From assembly GCF_032854445.1 (NCBI RefSeq), contig NC_088301.1:18717808-18781807 (forward strand): a stretch of 64,000 bases of DNA. The letters run 5' to 3'. How positions within the stretch are numbered: position 1 is the first letter of the stretch; every line of letters begins with the position of its first letter. The position numbers and the translations under genes are program-made. The DNA comes from Liolophura sinensis (Eukaryota; Mollusca; Polyplacophora; Chitonida; Chitonidae). The notes beneath the pieces are model-generated. The model searched no databases, was not told the origin of the DNA, and saw only the letters and a program-made list of their open reading frames with translations. Positions 39,957-51,141 of the stretch are shown here, piece by piece.

Positions 39957-40120
39957 CCAAACAAATGCCGTGCAATTCTAGTAAATTCGTCCGACAGGTA
40001 ACACTTCCTTCTATCTCGCGACTCTGCATGTACCTGCAGTAATGGAGGTCAGCACTCTCCACGCCAAGCTACTGTGACAAGGCAGATTGCTGCCTTTTCA
40101 TGTGTTGACAGCTCTGTGCA
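39957..40120 (-). promoter_or_regulatory. Candidate 5' non-coding exon (minus strand)
   Basis: GGACACT/GTAAGTATT is a near-perfect 5' splice site on the minus strand, preceded by about 150 bp that is richer in GC and CpG than its surroundings. It suits an alternative first exon of the band 4.1-like gene. The 5' boundary is not defined by sequence. Confidence 0.28.
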
Positions 40121-40469
40121 GAGATCACACGGGTCATCAAATCACTCCGCCGATGATAAACAATTTACAAAGTATGTGATTTCGACAGATATCGCTATCT
40201 TATATGCTATTTCAATCAATCTTCGCTTGTTCAAGAATACAATGTGTTGAAAAAGCTAATTGGTATACTATTTGATTGCAAACTGCACACAGGTGAGTTT
40301 AGGACTATTTTATACCGCGGATGGTTAGGAATCATAAATGTAAAAATGATTACAGTTGACCTGCATTCTCTGCATTCTATTCTTGGGTGAACTGCATGAA
40401 TATTATCTTCTTGACCTACAGGAAGCCAAAATCTGATACACAACAATCGGGAGTGGATATATCTCAGCG

Positions 40470-40500
40470 CTGTTTTTTTTTTTTTCTTTTTTTTTTTTTT
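40470..40500 (+). repeat. Poly-T tract
   Basis: Two T-runs split by one C. It may be the tail of a decayed retroposon on the minus strand, but no body is recognisable. Confidence 0.8.
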
Positions 40501-40773
40501 ATGTAGGTTGGCATGTATTAGGCCTACCCTGATTCAATAATGTTGAAGACACCGCATATAAAATTCAGGTGTTAATCACCATAGAGTTATTCACCATTAA
40601 AAATAATTATGATCAGTGCTAACAGAGATGCTGTCAGTTAAGGGTCTCATGAGCGTGGGGAATTAGGCTTAGGCGTACATATATTAGTGTGACACCCTCA
40701 CAGACAACTGAAGCAGATGATAAGTGACAGTTATAAGAGTTATATATACATGTATATACAGCTGGGTGGGATA

Positions 40774-41044
40774 GATTTATTTATTTATTTGATTGGTGTT
40801 TTACGCCGTACTCAAGAATATTTCACTTATACGACGGCGGCCAGCATTATGGTGGGTGGAAACCGGGCACAGCCCGACCATCGCACAGCACGACCATTCG
40901 CAGGTTGCTGTCAGACCTTCCCACTTACGGCCGGAGAGGAAGCCAGCATGAGCTGGACTTGAACTCAAAGCGACCGCATTGGTGAGAGGCTCCTGGGTCA
41001 TTACGCTGCGCTAGCGCGCTAACCGACTGAGCCACGGAGGCCCC
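40774..41044 (-). mobile_element. SINE family 1, full length and well preserved
   Basis: ATTTATTTATTTGATTGGTG through GAGCCACGGAGGCCCCC, with an intact tRNA-like head; the best copy in the window and probably recent. Confidence 0.96.
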
Positions 41045-41105
41045 CGTGTGGGATAGAAGTGCTATATATACCTCCAGGGCTGGAGAGGTGTTTCCCTTTA
41101 GTCCT

Positions 41106-41425
41106 TTTATTTATTTATTTCATTTATTTGGCTGTACTCAAGAATATTGCACTTATACGACTGTGGCCGGGGGGAAACCCACACCATCGGAAGATTAATT
41201 GTAGTCACCACTTATTGACTTGTAAACAGAGATAGTGAATGTAAAAGTTGTACTGTGTTCTTGTCTGGGAGTGATCCTTGAAAATAATTCAACTATTCAA
41301 CTGAGTAGGGCCTAGGGGGAAATTACCCAGGACCATCCGCAGGTTGCTGGAAGATCTACCCACGTATGGCCAGAGAGGAAAATAGCATGAGCTTGCAGAA
41401 CTGGCAGCGACCGCATTGGTGATGC
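41106..41425 (-). mobile_element. SINE family 1 split by ~118 bp of unrelated sequence
   Basis: Tail part 41106-41191 and body part 41309-41425 are in order and orientation; the middle 41192-41308 has no SINE similarity. The right part reappears at 50611-50655 after the N gap. Confidence 0.75.
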
Positions 41426-41684
41426 TGCATGCTTTTCTGGCCATGAGTGCAATCCAGCATTCATTGAAAACCATTTGTCTTCAACCATTGGTGTGTATAT
41501 CTGCATGTATACCTCGCATGTGCCAACTTGCCAACTGTCAGTCGTTTATGCCAAACACTCCTGTTGCTTCAGCTATAAAATTGATGGTCATCATTTAAGT
41601 GGCATTACACAATAATCAGATGGGTAAATAAATACTGTAGGCCTGCATGTGCACATTATGTACAGGTGCCTTATACATGATGCA

Positions 41685-41894
41685 TTTATTTATTTATTTG
41701 ATTGGTGTTTTACGCCATACTCAAGAATGTTTCACTTATACAACGGCGACCAGCATTATGGTGGGAGGAAACCAGGCACAACCCGGGGGAAACCCACGAC
41801 CATCCACAGGTTACTGGCAGACCTTCCCACTTACAACCGGAGAGGAAGCCAACAAGAGCTGGAATTTAATTCACAATGGCCGCATCGGTAAGAG
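41685..41894 (-). mobile_element. SINE family 1, head-truncated (copy A)
   Basis: TTATTTATTTGATTGGTGTT through AATGGCCGCATCGGTAAGAG; counterpart of 50921-51141. Confidence 0.92.
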
Positions 41895-42727
41895 TGAACA
41901 CGATGTACTATAGGCCTACATATTCAATAGAGGGGATGCATGACCCACTTCTAGCAGCCATGTTGGAGTACTGTGGCTATACCAGCCCATGTTAAAAGGG
42001 CTCCAGTATGGCTGATTGGCTACTGTTCTGCCACAGTGATGATGTCACATGCAACCACTTTATACCGACAGAAACATTGAACCAGGTAGTAAAAAATATA
42101 CTCTTTGCTAACATATAAAAAATGCTGATAAGCACTGGCATTGTGTGTGGAAAACATGGAGTGAAGAAAAGTGCAAAATAGAAAGTCAGTAGTTTAGAAG
42201 ATAGGTTAAAGGTAAACGTTGTTTGGTGGCATTAGAATAAGACCCATAACAACTCACAGAAAATACTGAATAGGGCTTACATAAAAAAAAGTAAAGTATA
42301 TCAAAATACATAATTTCACTCCATAGAAGGAAGAAAATGACACCACTAAATTACACGTAAATAAATAATATCACACATAATGCTAAAAAATTTATTTCAA
42401 TGGAGAAAATTTAAATTAATTTAAGATGATTTTATGAGCCAAATACCTAGATGTGGCGCGTATCTTAACCGGACTTATTATCTCCCTTTAACAGGAAGGC
42501 CCACCCGGTATTTTGAAAACAGTTCCAGACTTTAGGAAGTTCAGTTTTGTAACATTTTGACATTCAAAATGGTACTTATGATTCTGTTTTGTGAACGCTT
42601 TAATCAATAGCCTTTTTAAGTATTTTTCTTATTATTCTATTCATTTTACTGATAGCGGAAGTTGTGATCGCGCCACAACAGTTAATGGCGTATTGAGAAA
42701 GTTGGTTGACGGTTGTGTTCATAGACT

Positions 42728-45700
42728 ATGGCAGGGAGCGAAGACGGCACGTATTACATCGAACTTAGCCCCAATCCGATACGATTTGATCCTGTCAGCA
42801 AGCTTACCAACGTATTTTTCGATGATGCGAATAAACAAGTAATGTATCCCTGATTTTTTTTTGTAACGCTACTTCAGTGCATGTCTCATTTACTGTGTGA
42901 CCAGGCGACGTATACATGTAGCTCCCTGCTTGGCTTTAGCTTTGTTTTTGTTTAGAGACAGAATTCAGAGGGGTTGTCGTGAAGACAAAGTTATTGCAGT
43001 TGTTGTTTGCTGACCGGCTTGTCAGATTTTCATATGTGAAAATAGATTTTTCAACAAATTGACGTCAGTATATCACGTGACAATAACCTTAACTTTACAA
43101 ATCCCATTTCATGTGGGAAGGGGCTAATTGTGTAGGACGGATCGGAAGCTAGAGACCATGTGATCTCCTTAGTAACAAGTGGGTGAAGAAAACAGTTATC
43201 CCAACATTATTGCTTAGAAAATGCCTATTTTTGAATCACAGTCAGCAATCTTTTTTCCATTGGATTTTTATAATTTGCAGCTTTCTAAATAGTATGAGTA
43301 TTTCTGCAGAGCTAACGTGCTATTTTGTACAACCAAGCCTTACTGGTCGCTAGCGAAGTGGTAAAAAGTGACCTTTTCCATAATGCTTTAACATTGGGTG
43401 GCCATTTTGTTATGGACACAAAAGGATAGTGACATGACCTCCAACTTCCGACTTGTCTTACAGAATAAAACACCACATGACAAATAAAAGATACCTTGAT
43501 GATCTGCCCTAATATTTATCATTTGCTCTTGCTGGGCAAACGCTTCACATTGCGAGATTGTTACCTGACCAATGAACTCCAAATCTGGTAATGGATGAAA
43601 CTGTGTATATCACATGACGAAGATTCACTCAGATTGGAAATAATACCAGTGATGTCAGAGTAGGATTTGTCTTACTCAGAATCTTTCAGGATGAACAACC
43701 TTATGAGGTGGCAGCCTACAGAATTTGTTGTGTAAGAGAGCGCTGAGACGCCATTGATGCTGACAAACTATATCATTCCTGGTATTAAAACTCAGACTGT
43801 GCCTGGGAAAAACCACACAGAACATAATAAACACTTCCCAATGTACACGAGACAAATAGACTTGCCCATCATATTGATTGGTGGCATTGGGACAATTAAG
43901 TGGTCTTCAAACAACCGAAGATTGAGCAAATTCCCATCAATTGGTTCTTTTTTATGTAGCCACTCTCTTGGTGCCTTGGTGGACTATAAATGGTCAGCAA
44001 CACTCATGATAACTGCTTGTTTTTGAGTAATTTGACACGCCAGTTAGTCTGTGTCACATGTGGGAATGTTTTGTCAAAATTTAAAAAATGATTATTAAAA
44101 ATAAGTGCCAACAGTATTATTCCAAACATTTTATGTTGTTCTTTTTGTCTCACGTCCCCAGGTGTTTGCAGTGCGATCAGGTGGAGCTACAGGTGTTGTC
44201 GTTAAAGGTCCAGATGAGAAATCGACAATCACTTTTAGGTTGGTATTGGCATACAGAACGTGTATGTTAAATTTTATAATTCTAGAACTATGACTTTTTT
44301 ATAACTCTTGTGGTTGGTCATCTTATTGAATGAATGCAGTGAGGAAGTGGACAAACATAGCATGTGTAGTTTACAGCAGAATATCGGTATTTGATTTGCA
44401 CAAGCATCAAAGTTTGTTAGCCTCCACCAATTCTTGTCAACTCTCATTTTTTTGACAAGAGTCTCACTTTGCTCTTTATTTTCCCCCCTTTCTTGGTCCT
44501 ATTTGGGGGCCTCTGTGGCGGAGATGGTTGGCGTACCAGTTTGACGCATTGATGCTGGAGCCTCTTTTCAGTGCAATTGCTGTGAGATCAAGTTTGCCTC
44601 ATGCTGGCTTCTTCTCTCCCTGTTTGTGAGAAGGTCTGGCAGCAACCTCAGATGGTTGTGGGTTTCCTCACACAATACTGCTGGCCGCTGTCATACAAGT
44701 GAAATATTCTTAAGTATGGCATAAAACACCAATCAAATAAATAAATAAATAAATCTTTAGTCCTGTTTGGGTTTTATACCACATACTTTCAAATGTGAGA
44801 ACATATCAAGCTCTTTAGCATCATACATATTACTGACTCGGGTGAAGGTGATATGGAGATTGCAATTCGATTTATAAAAGATTACTTTCATTCAACCTGG
44901 AAATGGTGATAATGCATAAGTTTCACAGTGACTTTTCAGAGTATTTTGTTTCTTGCAAATTTTTGGCTAATTTTCCTTTTTTTTTGTAGAATGGAAGACC
45001 GGGGTGAGTTGAGCTCTATAAAGTTCTCCTATGACATGAAGATATTGGCCATACAAAGATCACCAAAATCTGTGGTGAGCATTCTACCATAAATCATTTG
45101 AATTTTATGCCCCTACTGGAGAAGGTACATTACTGAACATGAATGTGGAAAAATGGATGTTCCAAGTTAAGATTGTTTTATATTTTCATCAGTAACAGTA
45201 AGCTAATATGGAACTACTGTATCAGTAACTTAACGGTGAAAATACGCTCATTAGAGACCACTAACATGTGATCAGTATGGTGCTTGAGTTCAGCTCTCTT
45301 GGCTTTCCTACAGACTTACATTGGTAACTAAATTTGGTTCCAACAGAGACGGTTTTAGTTTACATTTGCTCCATCAGATTTTCTTAATTCAATTAACTAA
45401 ATGACGTCTTTTAACTAAAAATTCTATAGTACAGCACAAAAAACACAAGTGATCTGATTAATAACTAATCTTTTCTCTGGTCAGGAGTTCATAAATTTCG
45501 CAGAAGATTCTACCCCGGACTTGAGAGAATACTCACAGACTTGTAAGGTGAGCGTGACATTGATGTTTCCATTGGCACGGTAATGGTGGTATTTATATTT
45601 TATAAAATTGTCAAAACTAAATGGTCAGTGTAATTCCTCCACTAAAATTTTGAAATGTTACAGTGTTTATATTGGCACATTTTCAGGATTCCCATTTTTA

Positions 45701-48700
45701 GCTCCCCTTTTGAAGTAAGGAGAGGTATTGTGAGTGGGGGTTCAAATGGTGTCAGTGGTGATGTCGGTGTCTAGCTTTTGACCAATTGCAGTGCAGTGGC
45801 CACCCATAGTACATAGATAGCCAATCATCGGTAGTGATATTCGTATCAAAGACCAAGGAAGTCTTTTGCCTCATAGCTCAACATTTTGCTTAGCTATTCA
45901 CAGGGCTGCAATTGCCTCCCATAGTATGTGACTTGCCAAGTGCAGTTCATGATTTACATATCAAATATTTACCCCTGTGGTAAATTTGAGCGCTAATTCC
46001 CCGCAGTGTCTTTTACCACCACAATGATTTACAACTCCATAACGTATGAAGTCAATGCTCTGCAACCCTCATGCATACAATAAACAGTCATAGTTGTGAC
46101 AATATAATAATTTTGGTGTTTCTTGTTGATTTAATGGCAGGATCTTAGCACTATACAATCAAAGGGTAATATCTGTGTATGACAATATCAGTCATTCTAA
46201 TTTTTGATGGTTTAGAGGTCAAACACATGCAATAAAATCAAGGTGTTTTCGGTGTTCATGTTGTATCTTATCATTTGTGTTAGATAAAAAACAGTAGCAA
46301 TTTATGACAATGTATTTTATTTTATTCAGGGAAAGTCAACTTCAATTATTGGATTCAACTGGACAAACATCAATGAGATTGTCTTCATAACGAATCAGGG
46401 TCTTGAATTTTACCAGGTCAGGTGACACAACATCCTCAACTATTACCTGTAATTTGTTAAACTTAAAAAAGGTGTCAAGTGTCTGAGGGCCAGTTGTTCA
46501 AAAGTGTATTAAATGTTAAGCCAGACTTGAATCTTAATACGAATCTTGTTCTGATGCAAAAAGTAATATGAATTAAGTCCAGACTGAAGTTAATACTGGA
46601 ATTAAGTGCTAATACACTTTTGAACAACTGGGGCCAGTTTCACAAAGGGGCATATGATATATTTTTATCCTACATTTGCCGTATGATATTTTATAGACCA
46701 CTATTACCATGCCATTGTGTTTTATATGTGATTCTCATACATGTATGAAATCTTTGTGAAACTGGGCCCAGGTCCTATGTTTTTATTATCTGTATTTTAA
46801 CTGCTGACAGCCTAATTGTTTTCAAAGATATGTATATGTCTACATACATGCATAAATCTTATGTTATAGTTTGCTGTATTTTTTTATTTTCTGTTCAAAT
46901 TTATTCCCTCCACCTATAAACCTGTTCTTAATATTACTGAAATGTGAAAGAACAGTCAAATGATGTTGTTGATTGCAGTTTTAATTTGTTTAAAACTCCC
47001 CTAAAGAACTTTCCCTTTGTACAGTGGTGAGTAGTTTTACAGTTGTAGCCTAAGTTGACTGTAATTATCATAGAAACGTATGTTTTTGACATGTGTGGCC
47101 TAGGTAGTTAAGGTCAACTTAGCCTACAATAGCTTGTGCTAGAGGCCTCTGGAGCTTAATATTGCTCACCTTTGCCAAGTTACTGGCACACTTTCCATAG
47201 TTTGAAAAACAAGCAGTCCTCAGTGAGTTACTGGCACACTTTCCATAGTGTGAAAAGCCAGCAGTCCGCATTGAGTTACTGGCACGCTTTCCATAGTGTG
47301 AAAAGCGAGCAGTCCGCAGTGAGTTACTGGCACACTTTCCATAGTGTGAAAAGCCAGCAGTCCGCAGTGAGTTACTGGCATACTTTCCATAGTGTGAAAA
47401 GCGAGCAGTCTGCAGTGAGTTACTGGCACACTTTCCATAGTGTGAAAAGCGAGCGGTCCGCAGTGAGTTACTGGCACGCTTTCCATAGTGTGAAAAGCGA
47501 GCAGTCCGCAGTGAGTTACTGGCACGCTTTCCATAGTGTGAAAAGCGAGCAGTCCGCAGTGAGTTACTGGCACACTTTCCATAGTGTGAAAAGCCAGCAG
47601 TCCGCAGTGAGTTACTGGCATACTTTCCATAGTGTGAAAAGCGAGCAGTCTGCAGTGAGTTACTGGCACACTTTCCATAGTGTGAAAAGCGAGCGGTCCG
47701 CAGTGAGTTACTGGCACACTTTCCATAGTGTGAAAAGCGAGCAGTCCGCAGTGAGTTACTGGCACGCTTTCCATAATGTGAAAAGCGAGCAGTCCGCTTT
47801 GAGGTACTGGCACACTTTCCATAGTGTGAAAAGCGAGCAGTCTGCAGTGAGTTACTGGCACACTTTCCGTAGTGTGAAAAGCGAGCAGTCCGTAGTGAGG
47901 TACTGGCACACTTTTCATAGTGTGAAAAGCAAGCTGTCCGCTTTGAGGTACTGGCACACTTTCCATCGTGTGAAAAGTGAGCAGTCCGCAGTGAGTTACT
48001 GGCACACTTTCCATAGTGTGAAAAGTGAGCAGTCCGCAGTGAGTTACTGGCACAGTTTCCGTAATGTGAAAAGCAAGTATTCCACAGTGAACTGCATGTA
48101 ATACCACACACTAGAGAGTCATCTCATGGCATCAAGGTATTGAGGACAGTGAAAACTGAACACAGGGGAATCTTCAAAACTTCCTTGTTTAAGAATATCA
48201 AATACCTAAAATTTCATCCAAAAAAGTGCATATTTAGAAGCAAATAAAGGTCACAAAATATTTTTTTTTTGGTGCTGTTACTAAATTCACTATTTTCCAG
48301 TTGGATATCATCCGATATTCGAAGCAAACCTCAAAATACTTTTCTGAAATCAATAGAACTCTCAGAATCAGGAAAAATTGGCAAGTCAGTCATGGACGAA
48401 ATTTGTGGTCATTTAGTAGGATAAGTTATTTGACTGGTTTCATTGTTTCAGTCTATCTCTGAAAACTCTCTTGCTATAGGCAACTCATATTTGTTGGTCA
48501 CCATGAAATGATCACGTCCCTTCTAACTTTAATATGAAGTGTTTTATTTATTTATATTTTTATGCTTGTATGTTTGCAGGTGTATCCAGAAAAGAAGTCT
48601 CTGAAATGCCTGAAGACATTTGGCACAAGTGTAAACTGGTTTGATTGGCTGGTGAGTTTTCATTGCATCCAGCCTGTCCAATCAGCAATAAGCTTAGAAT

Positions 48701-50080
48701 ATTGTGACAATGCCTAAGTTATAGATGTTGGTTCAAGTCTATTCAAGTCTGAAACATTCATAAAAAGACACACGTTTTATTAGCCTTGCAAGGGTCTTCC
48801 TTACTCTTGACAGACATTCAAACCAAACTGTGTGGTTTCATGATGAGCACTATCATGACAGGGTATATTATAGAGATATAAAGTGCACTTAACTACGGGT
48901 TACTTAACACATATGTACACTTCATGAAACAGGCCCCAGGAGGTTTTTCCAGGAGGGTAGTAACAGGAGAAAATTCACAAATCACATGTTAGCTTGGCTG
49001 TCAGCATAAGGTAAAAACCCAAGCACCATGTCAGGGATTCAGTATATTTTAGGGTGAGATGTCATGTTTGGTGTCTTTGACATTGCAATTTAGTGAGGCA
49101 GCATTTGGAGTAGTCTGCTACAAGATGACACTATTGTGATGTGACTGAAATAATGCTGGAATTGATGTTTAACCTGAAGGTAAACAAAAAAAGAAACAAA
49201 GACAAGAAAATACCCCACCCCCCACCCCATGTCTTATTGTTAGGTAATTTGTTTTCCAGTGAGATGTCCACTAACTTATTTCATTTTACCTTGTCAGCCT
49301 CAGAGTGCAGTTCTCCTGCTCTCCACGGGATCTCTTGGAAATGTCCTCCAGCCTTTCCACTTCAGGGTAAGGGATTTTAATATTGTGTCATAACTACACG
49401 TCCTATGCGTGCTGTGTCTGTAAACATGCAAATGTGGTCCAAGGACATATTTTACGTAACAGGGGTAATTTGACCCTGGCATAACGTTCATGGCAAGGTA
49501 TAGTAAAGACACATGTTACCATGGAAAATGAAATGATCGAACATTTCAACTGCTTAATCAACTGACACCCTGTATATTTCCAGGGGAACAAGTTACAGCG
49601 TACATGTACCAACCTGTACATCTTTTGATAGAGCCAGGTGCAGCTAATGTACTGCATCCTGTATTTTGTGTGACACCTATTAAGCTATTTTTCACCTGTT
49701 TTTCTTCATCTTTTGAAAAAGATAGGTGCAGCTAATGTACTGCATTCTGTATTTCTTGTGAACCCTATTAAGTTATGTTTCACCTGTATCTTTTGAAATA
49801 GCCAGGTGCTGCTAATGTACTGCATTCTGTATTTCATGTGACACCTGTTAAGTTATGTTTCACCTGTTTTTTTCATCCTTTGATACAGCCTGGTGCAGCT
49901 AATGTACTGCATCTTGTATTTCGTGTGACACCTGTTAAGTTATGTTTCACCGTTTTTTCTTCATCTTTTGATACAGCCAGGCACAGTGCTGAAGCTGCCC
50001 AAATTTGAGGTGGATCTACCTGTGGTTCCCAAACCTGCCAAACTGTGTCTGCTTGAGAGAGATGTCAGCATGGCCAACAT
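42728..50080 (+). CDS. RMC1: RMC1 exons 1-8, first (upstream) copy, ends at assembly gap
   Basis: Exons: 42728-42838, 44162-44238, 44990-45074, 45485-45547, 46330-46416, 48580-48651, 49298-49366 and 49977-50080, all with GT-AG boundaries and matching phases. Together they encode the first 222 codons plus two bases of an RMC1 protein: start MAGSEDGTYYIELSPNP, then VFFDDANKQ, VFAVRSGGATGVVVKGPD, ILAIQRSPKSV, EIVFITNQGLEFYQ, SVNWFDWL, GNVLQPFHFR and LPKFEVDLP. The blocks match the vertebrate protein (C18orf8/Mic1) I know. RMC1 (Bulli in Drosophila) is the third subunit of the MON1-CCZ1 Rab7 exchange factor on late endosomes; the N-terminal half is a beta-propeller. This copy stops after exon 8, where a 200-N gap begins, so by itself it cannot encode a full protein. 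It is nearly identical to the downstream copy and is either the other haplotype or a partial tandem duplicate. Confidence 0.9.
43073..43081 (+). promoter_or_regulatory. CACGTG E-box resembling a CLEAR element, RMC1 intron 1 (copy A)
   Basis: TCACGTGAC, about 345 bp after the ATG, has eight of the ten bases of the TFEB/TFE3 CLEAR palindrome GTCACGTGAC. It is conserved in copy B at 52320-52328. Confidence 0.3.
44505..44754 (+). mobile_element. SINE family 1, full length (RMC1 intron 2, copy A)
   Basis: GGGGGCCTCTGTGGCGGAGA head, B-box-like GAGATCAAGTTT, and AAATAAATAAATAAAT tail. Confidence 0.93.
46487..46635. mobile_element. MITE-like element with GGGCCAGTTGTTCAAAAGTG inverted ends (copy A)
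   Basis: The left end GGGCCAGTTGTTCAAAAGTG pairs with the right end ACACTTTTGAACAACTGGGG; about 149 bp, the inside is also partly palindromic. No coding capacity. RMC1 intron 5. Confidence 0.8.
46631..46771. mobile_element. Second MITE-like element with GGCCAGTTTCACAAAG ends (copy A)
   Basis: Left end GGGGCCAGTTTCACAAAGGG pairs with right end CTTTGTGAAACTGGGCCC; it abuts and slightly overlaps the previous element. Confidence 0.75.
47179..48090 (+). repeat. 48-bp minisatellite, 19 units (RMC1 intron 5, copy A)
   Basis: Unit begins GTTACTGGCACACTTTCCAT and ends CAGTGA; the length of 48 is a multiple of three, which keeps several frames open in both strands and produces spurious ORFs of about 300 residues. 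A five-unit block (240 bp) is repeated: 47281-47520 and 47521-47760 are nearly identical. Confidence 0.95.
48185..48422 (+). repeat. Dispersed repeat of unknown type, copy 2 (RMC1 intron 5)
   Basis: Same element as at 1361-1588 in the same orientation; its duplicate in block B is at 56878-57110. Confidence 0.8.
49622..49976 (+). repeat. ~87-bp tandem repeats of the exon 8 acceptor region (copy A)
   Basis: Four units starting near 49622, 49709, 49789 and 49876 precede the real exon 8 acceptor region at 49963. Each has the pattern TTTTGATA, then (C)AGCC(A/T)GGTGCAG, matching the true CTTTTGATACAG/CCAGGCACAG. Unit 4 keeps a pyrimidine tract and a full ACAG acceptor 88 bases upstream of the true site. 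Confidence 0.85.
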
Positions 50081-50124
50081 GTGAGACACTATTTACAAGT
50101 ACATGAGGAGTTCAACGGAGAATG

Positions 50125-50265
50125 GGTGTGTCAGCCACCTGTGGAAGGTCATGGGTTAACCTAGGGCCCAGTTTCTTCCCACCTTAACACTACATTGCCG
50201 TGGTATAAGTGAAATATTCAAGAGTACAGCGTAAAATGCCAGTCATATAAATAAATAACTCAATG
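50125..50265 (+). mobile_element. SINE family 1, degenerate 3' part (RMC1 intron 8, copy A)
   Basis: CCACCTGTGGAAGGTCATGG, CAGTTTCTTCCCACCTTAAC and GGTATAAGTGAAATATTCAA; counterpart at 58645-58787. Confidence 0.75.
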
Positions 50266-50364
50266 GGAAAAGCAAGTACAGAATTTGCCAATGTGCTGCA
50301 TGTGCTCCTAGACAGCATTTTCTTTGTCGTTTGTCAAAAATGTATATGTGAAACTTGCATTCAT

Positions 50365-50655
50365 TTATTTATTTGATTAGAGTCTTGTGCCATACTCAAG
50401 ACTATGTCACNNNNNNNNNNNNNNNNNNNNNNNNNNNNNNNNNNNNNNNNNNNNNNNNNNNNNNNNNNNNNNNNNNNNNNNNNNNNNNNNNNNNNNNNNN
50501 NNNNNNNNNNNNNNNNNNNNNNNNNNNNNNNNNNNNNNNNNNNNNNNNNNNNNNNNNNNNNNNNNNNNNNNNNNNNNNNNNNNNNNNNNNNNNNNNNNNN
50601 NNNNNNNNNNACCAGCATGAGCTTGCAGAACTGGCAGCGACCACATTGGTGATGC
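50365..50655 (-). mobile_element. SINE family 1 spanning the N gap
   Basis: TTTATTTATTTGATTAGAGT before the gap and AGCATGAGCTTGCAGAACTG after it. The two sides correspond to different SINE copies (58890 and 41385), so this is a chimeric join, not one element. Confidence 0.8.
50411..50610. other. Assembly gap of 200 N
   Basis: Exactly 200 undetermined bases lie inside a minus-oriented SINE. The sequence just left of the gap equals the SINE at 58890-58936. The sequence just right of it equals the SINE remnant at about 41390. The gap therefore joins two ends that each break in the same repeat pair, and the round length marks a scaffold join rather than a measured gap. Confidence 0.97.
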
Positions 50656-50920
50656 TGCATGCTCGTCTGGCCATTAGTGCAATCCAGCATTCACTGAAAA
50701 CCACTTGTCTTCAAACCATTGGTGTGTATCACATATCTGCATGTATACCTCGCATGTGCCAACTTGCCAACTGTCAGTGGTTTATGCCAAACACTCCTGT
50801 TGCTTCAGCTATAAAATTGATGGTCGTCATATAAGTGGCATTACATAATAATCAGATGGGTAAATAAATACTGTAGGCCTGCATGTGCACATTATGTACA
50901 GGTGCCTTAAACACGATGGA

Positions 50921-51141
50921 TTTATTTATTATTTATTTGATTGGTGTTTAACGCCATACTCAAGAATATTTCACTTATACGACGGCGACCGTCGTTATAC
51001 GACGATTATGGTGGGAGGAAACCAGGCACAACTCGGGGAAACCCACAACCATCTGCAGGTTGCTGGCAGACCTTCCCACTTACAACCGGAGAGAAGTCAA
51101 CATGAGCTGGACTTGAATTCACACCGACCGCATTGGTAAGA
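50921..51141 (-). mobile_element. SINE family 1, head-truncated (copy B)
   Basis: As 41685-41894 but with a short local duplication (ATACGACGGCGACCGTCGTTATACGACGA region near 50978-51005) absent from copy A. Confidence 0.9.

Larger units (their letters stand above)
41385..50410. repeat. Large duplicated block, copy A
   Basis: This block matches 50611-58936 almost base for base, in direct orientation, from the SINE remnant upstream of RMC1 through exon 8 and the SINE in intron 8. It contains its own SINEs, the RMC1 promoter region, exons 1-8 and introns. Differences are scattered substitutions, small indels, a 48-bp minisatellite with 19 units instead of 9, about 115 bp of a MITE present only here (46672-46790), and about 165 bp near 48920-49090 present only here. 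Confidence 0.92.

Noticed and set aside
42591-42842. 83-codon ORF overlapping RMC1 exon 1
   Set aside because: Shadow frame; the RMC1 frame starting at 42728 has clear homology and ends at a splice donor.
47119-48111. Overlapping ORFs of about 295-330 codons on both strands with a 16-residue repeat
   Set aside because: They are read through a 48-bp intronic minisatellite; the period is a multiple of three, so frames stay open. They lie between RMC1 exons 5 and 6 and the same array is much shorter in copy B.
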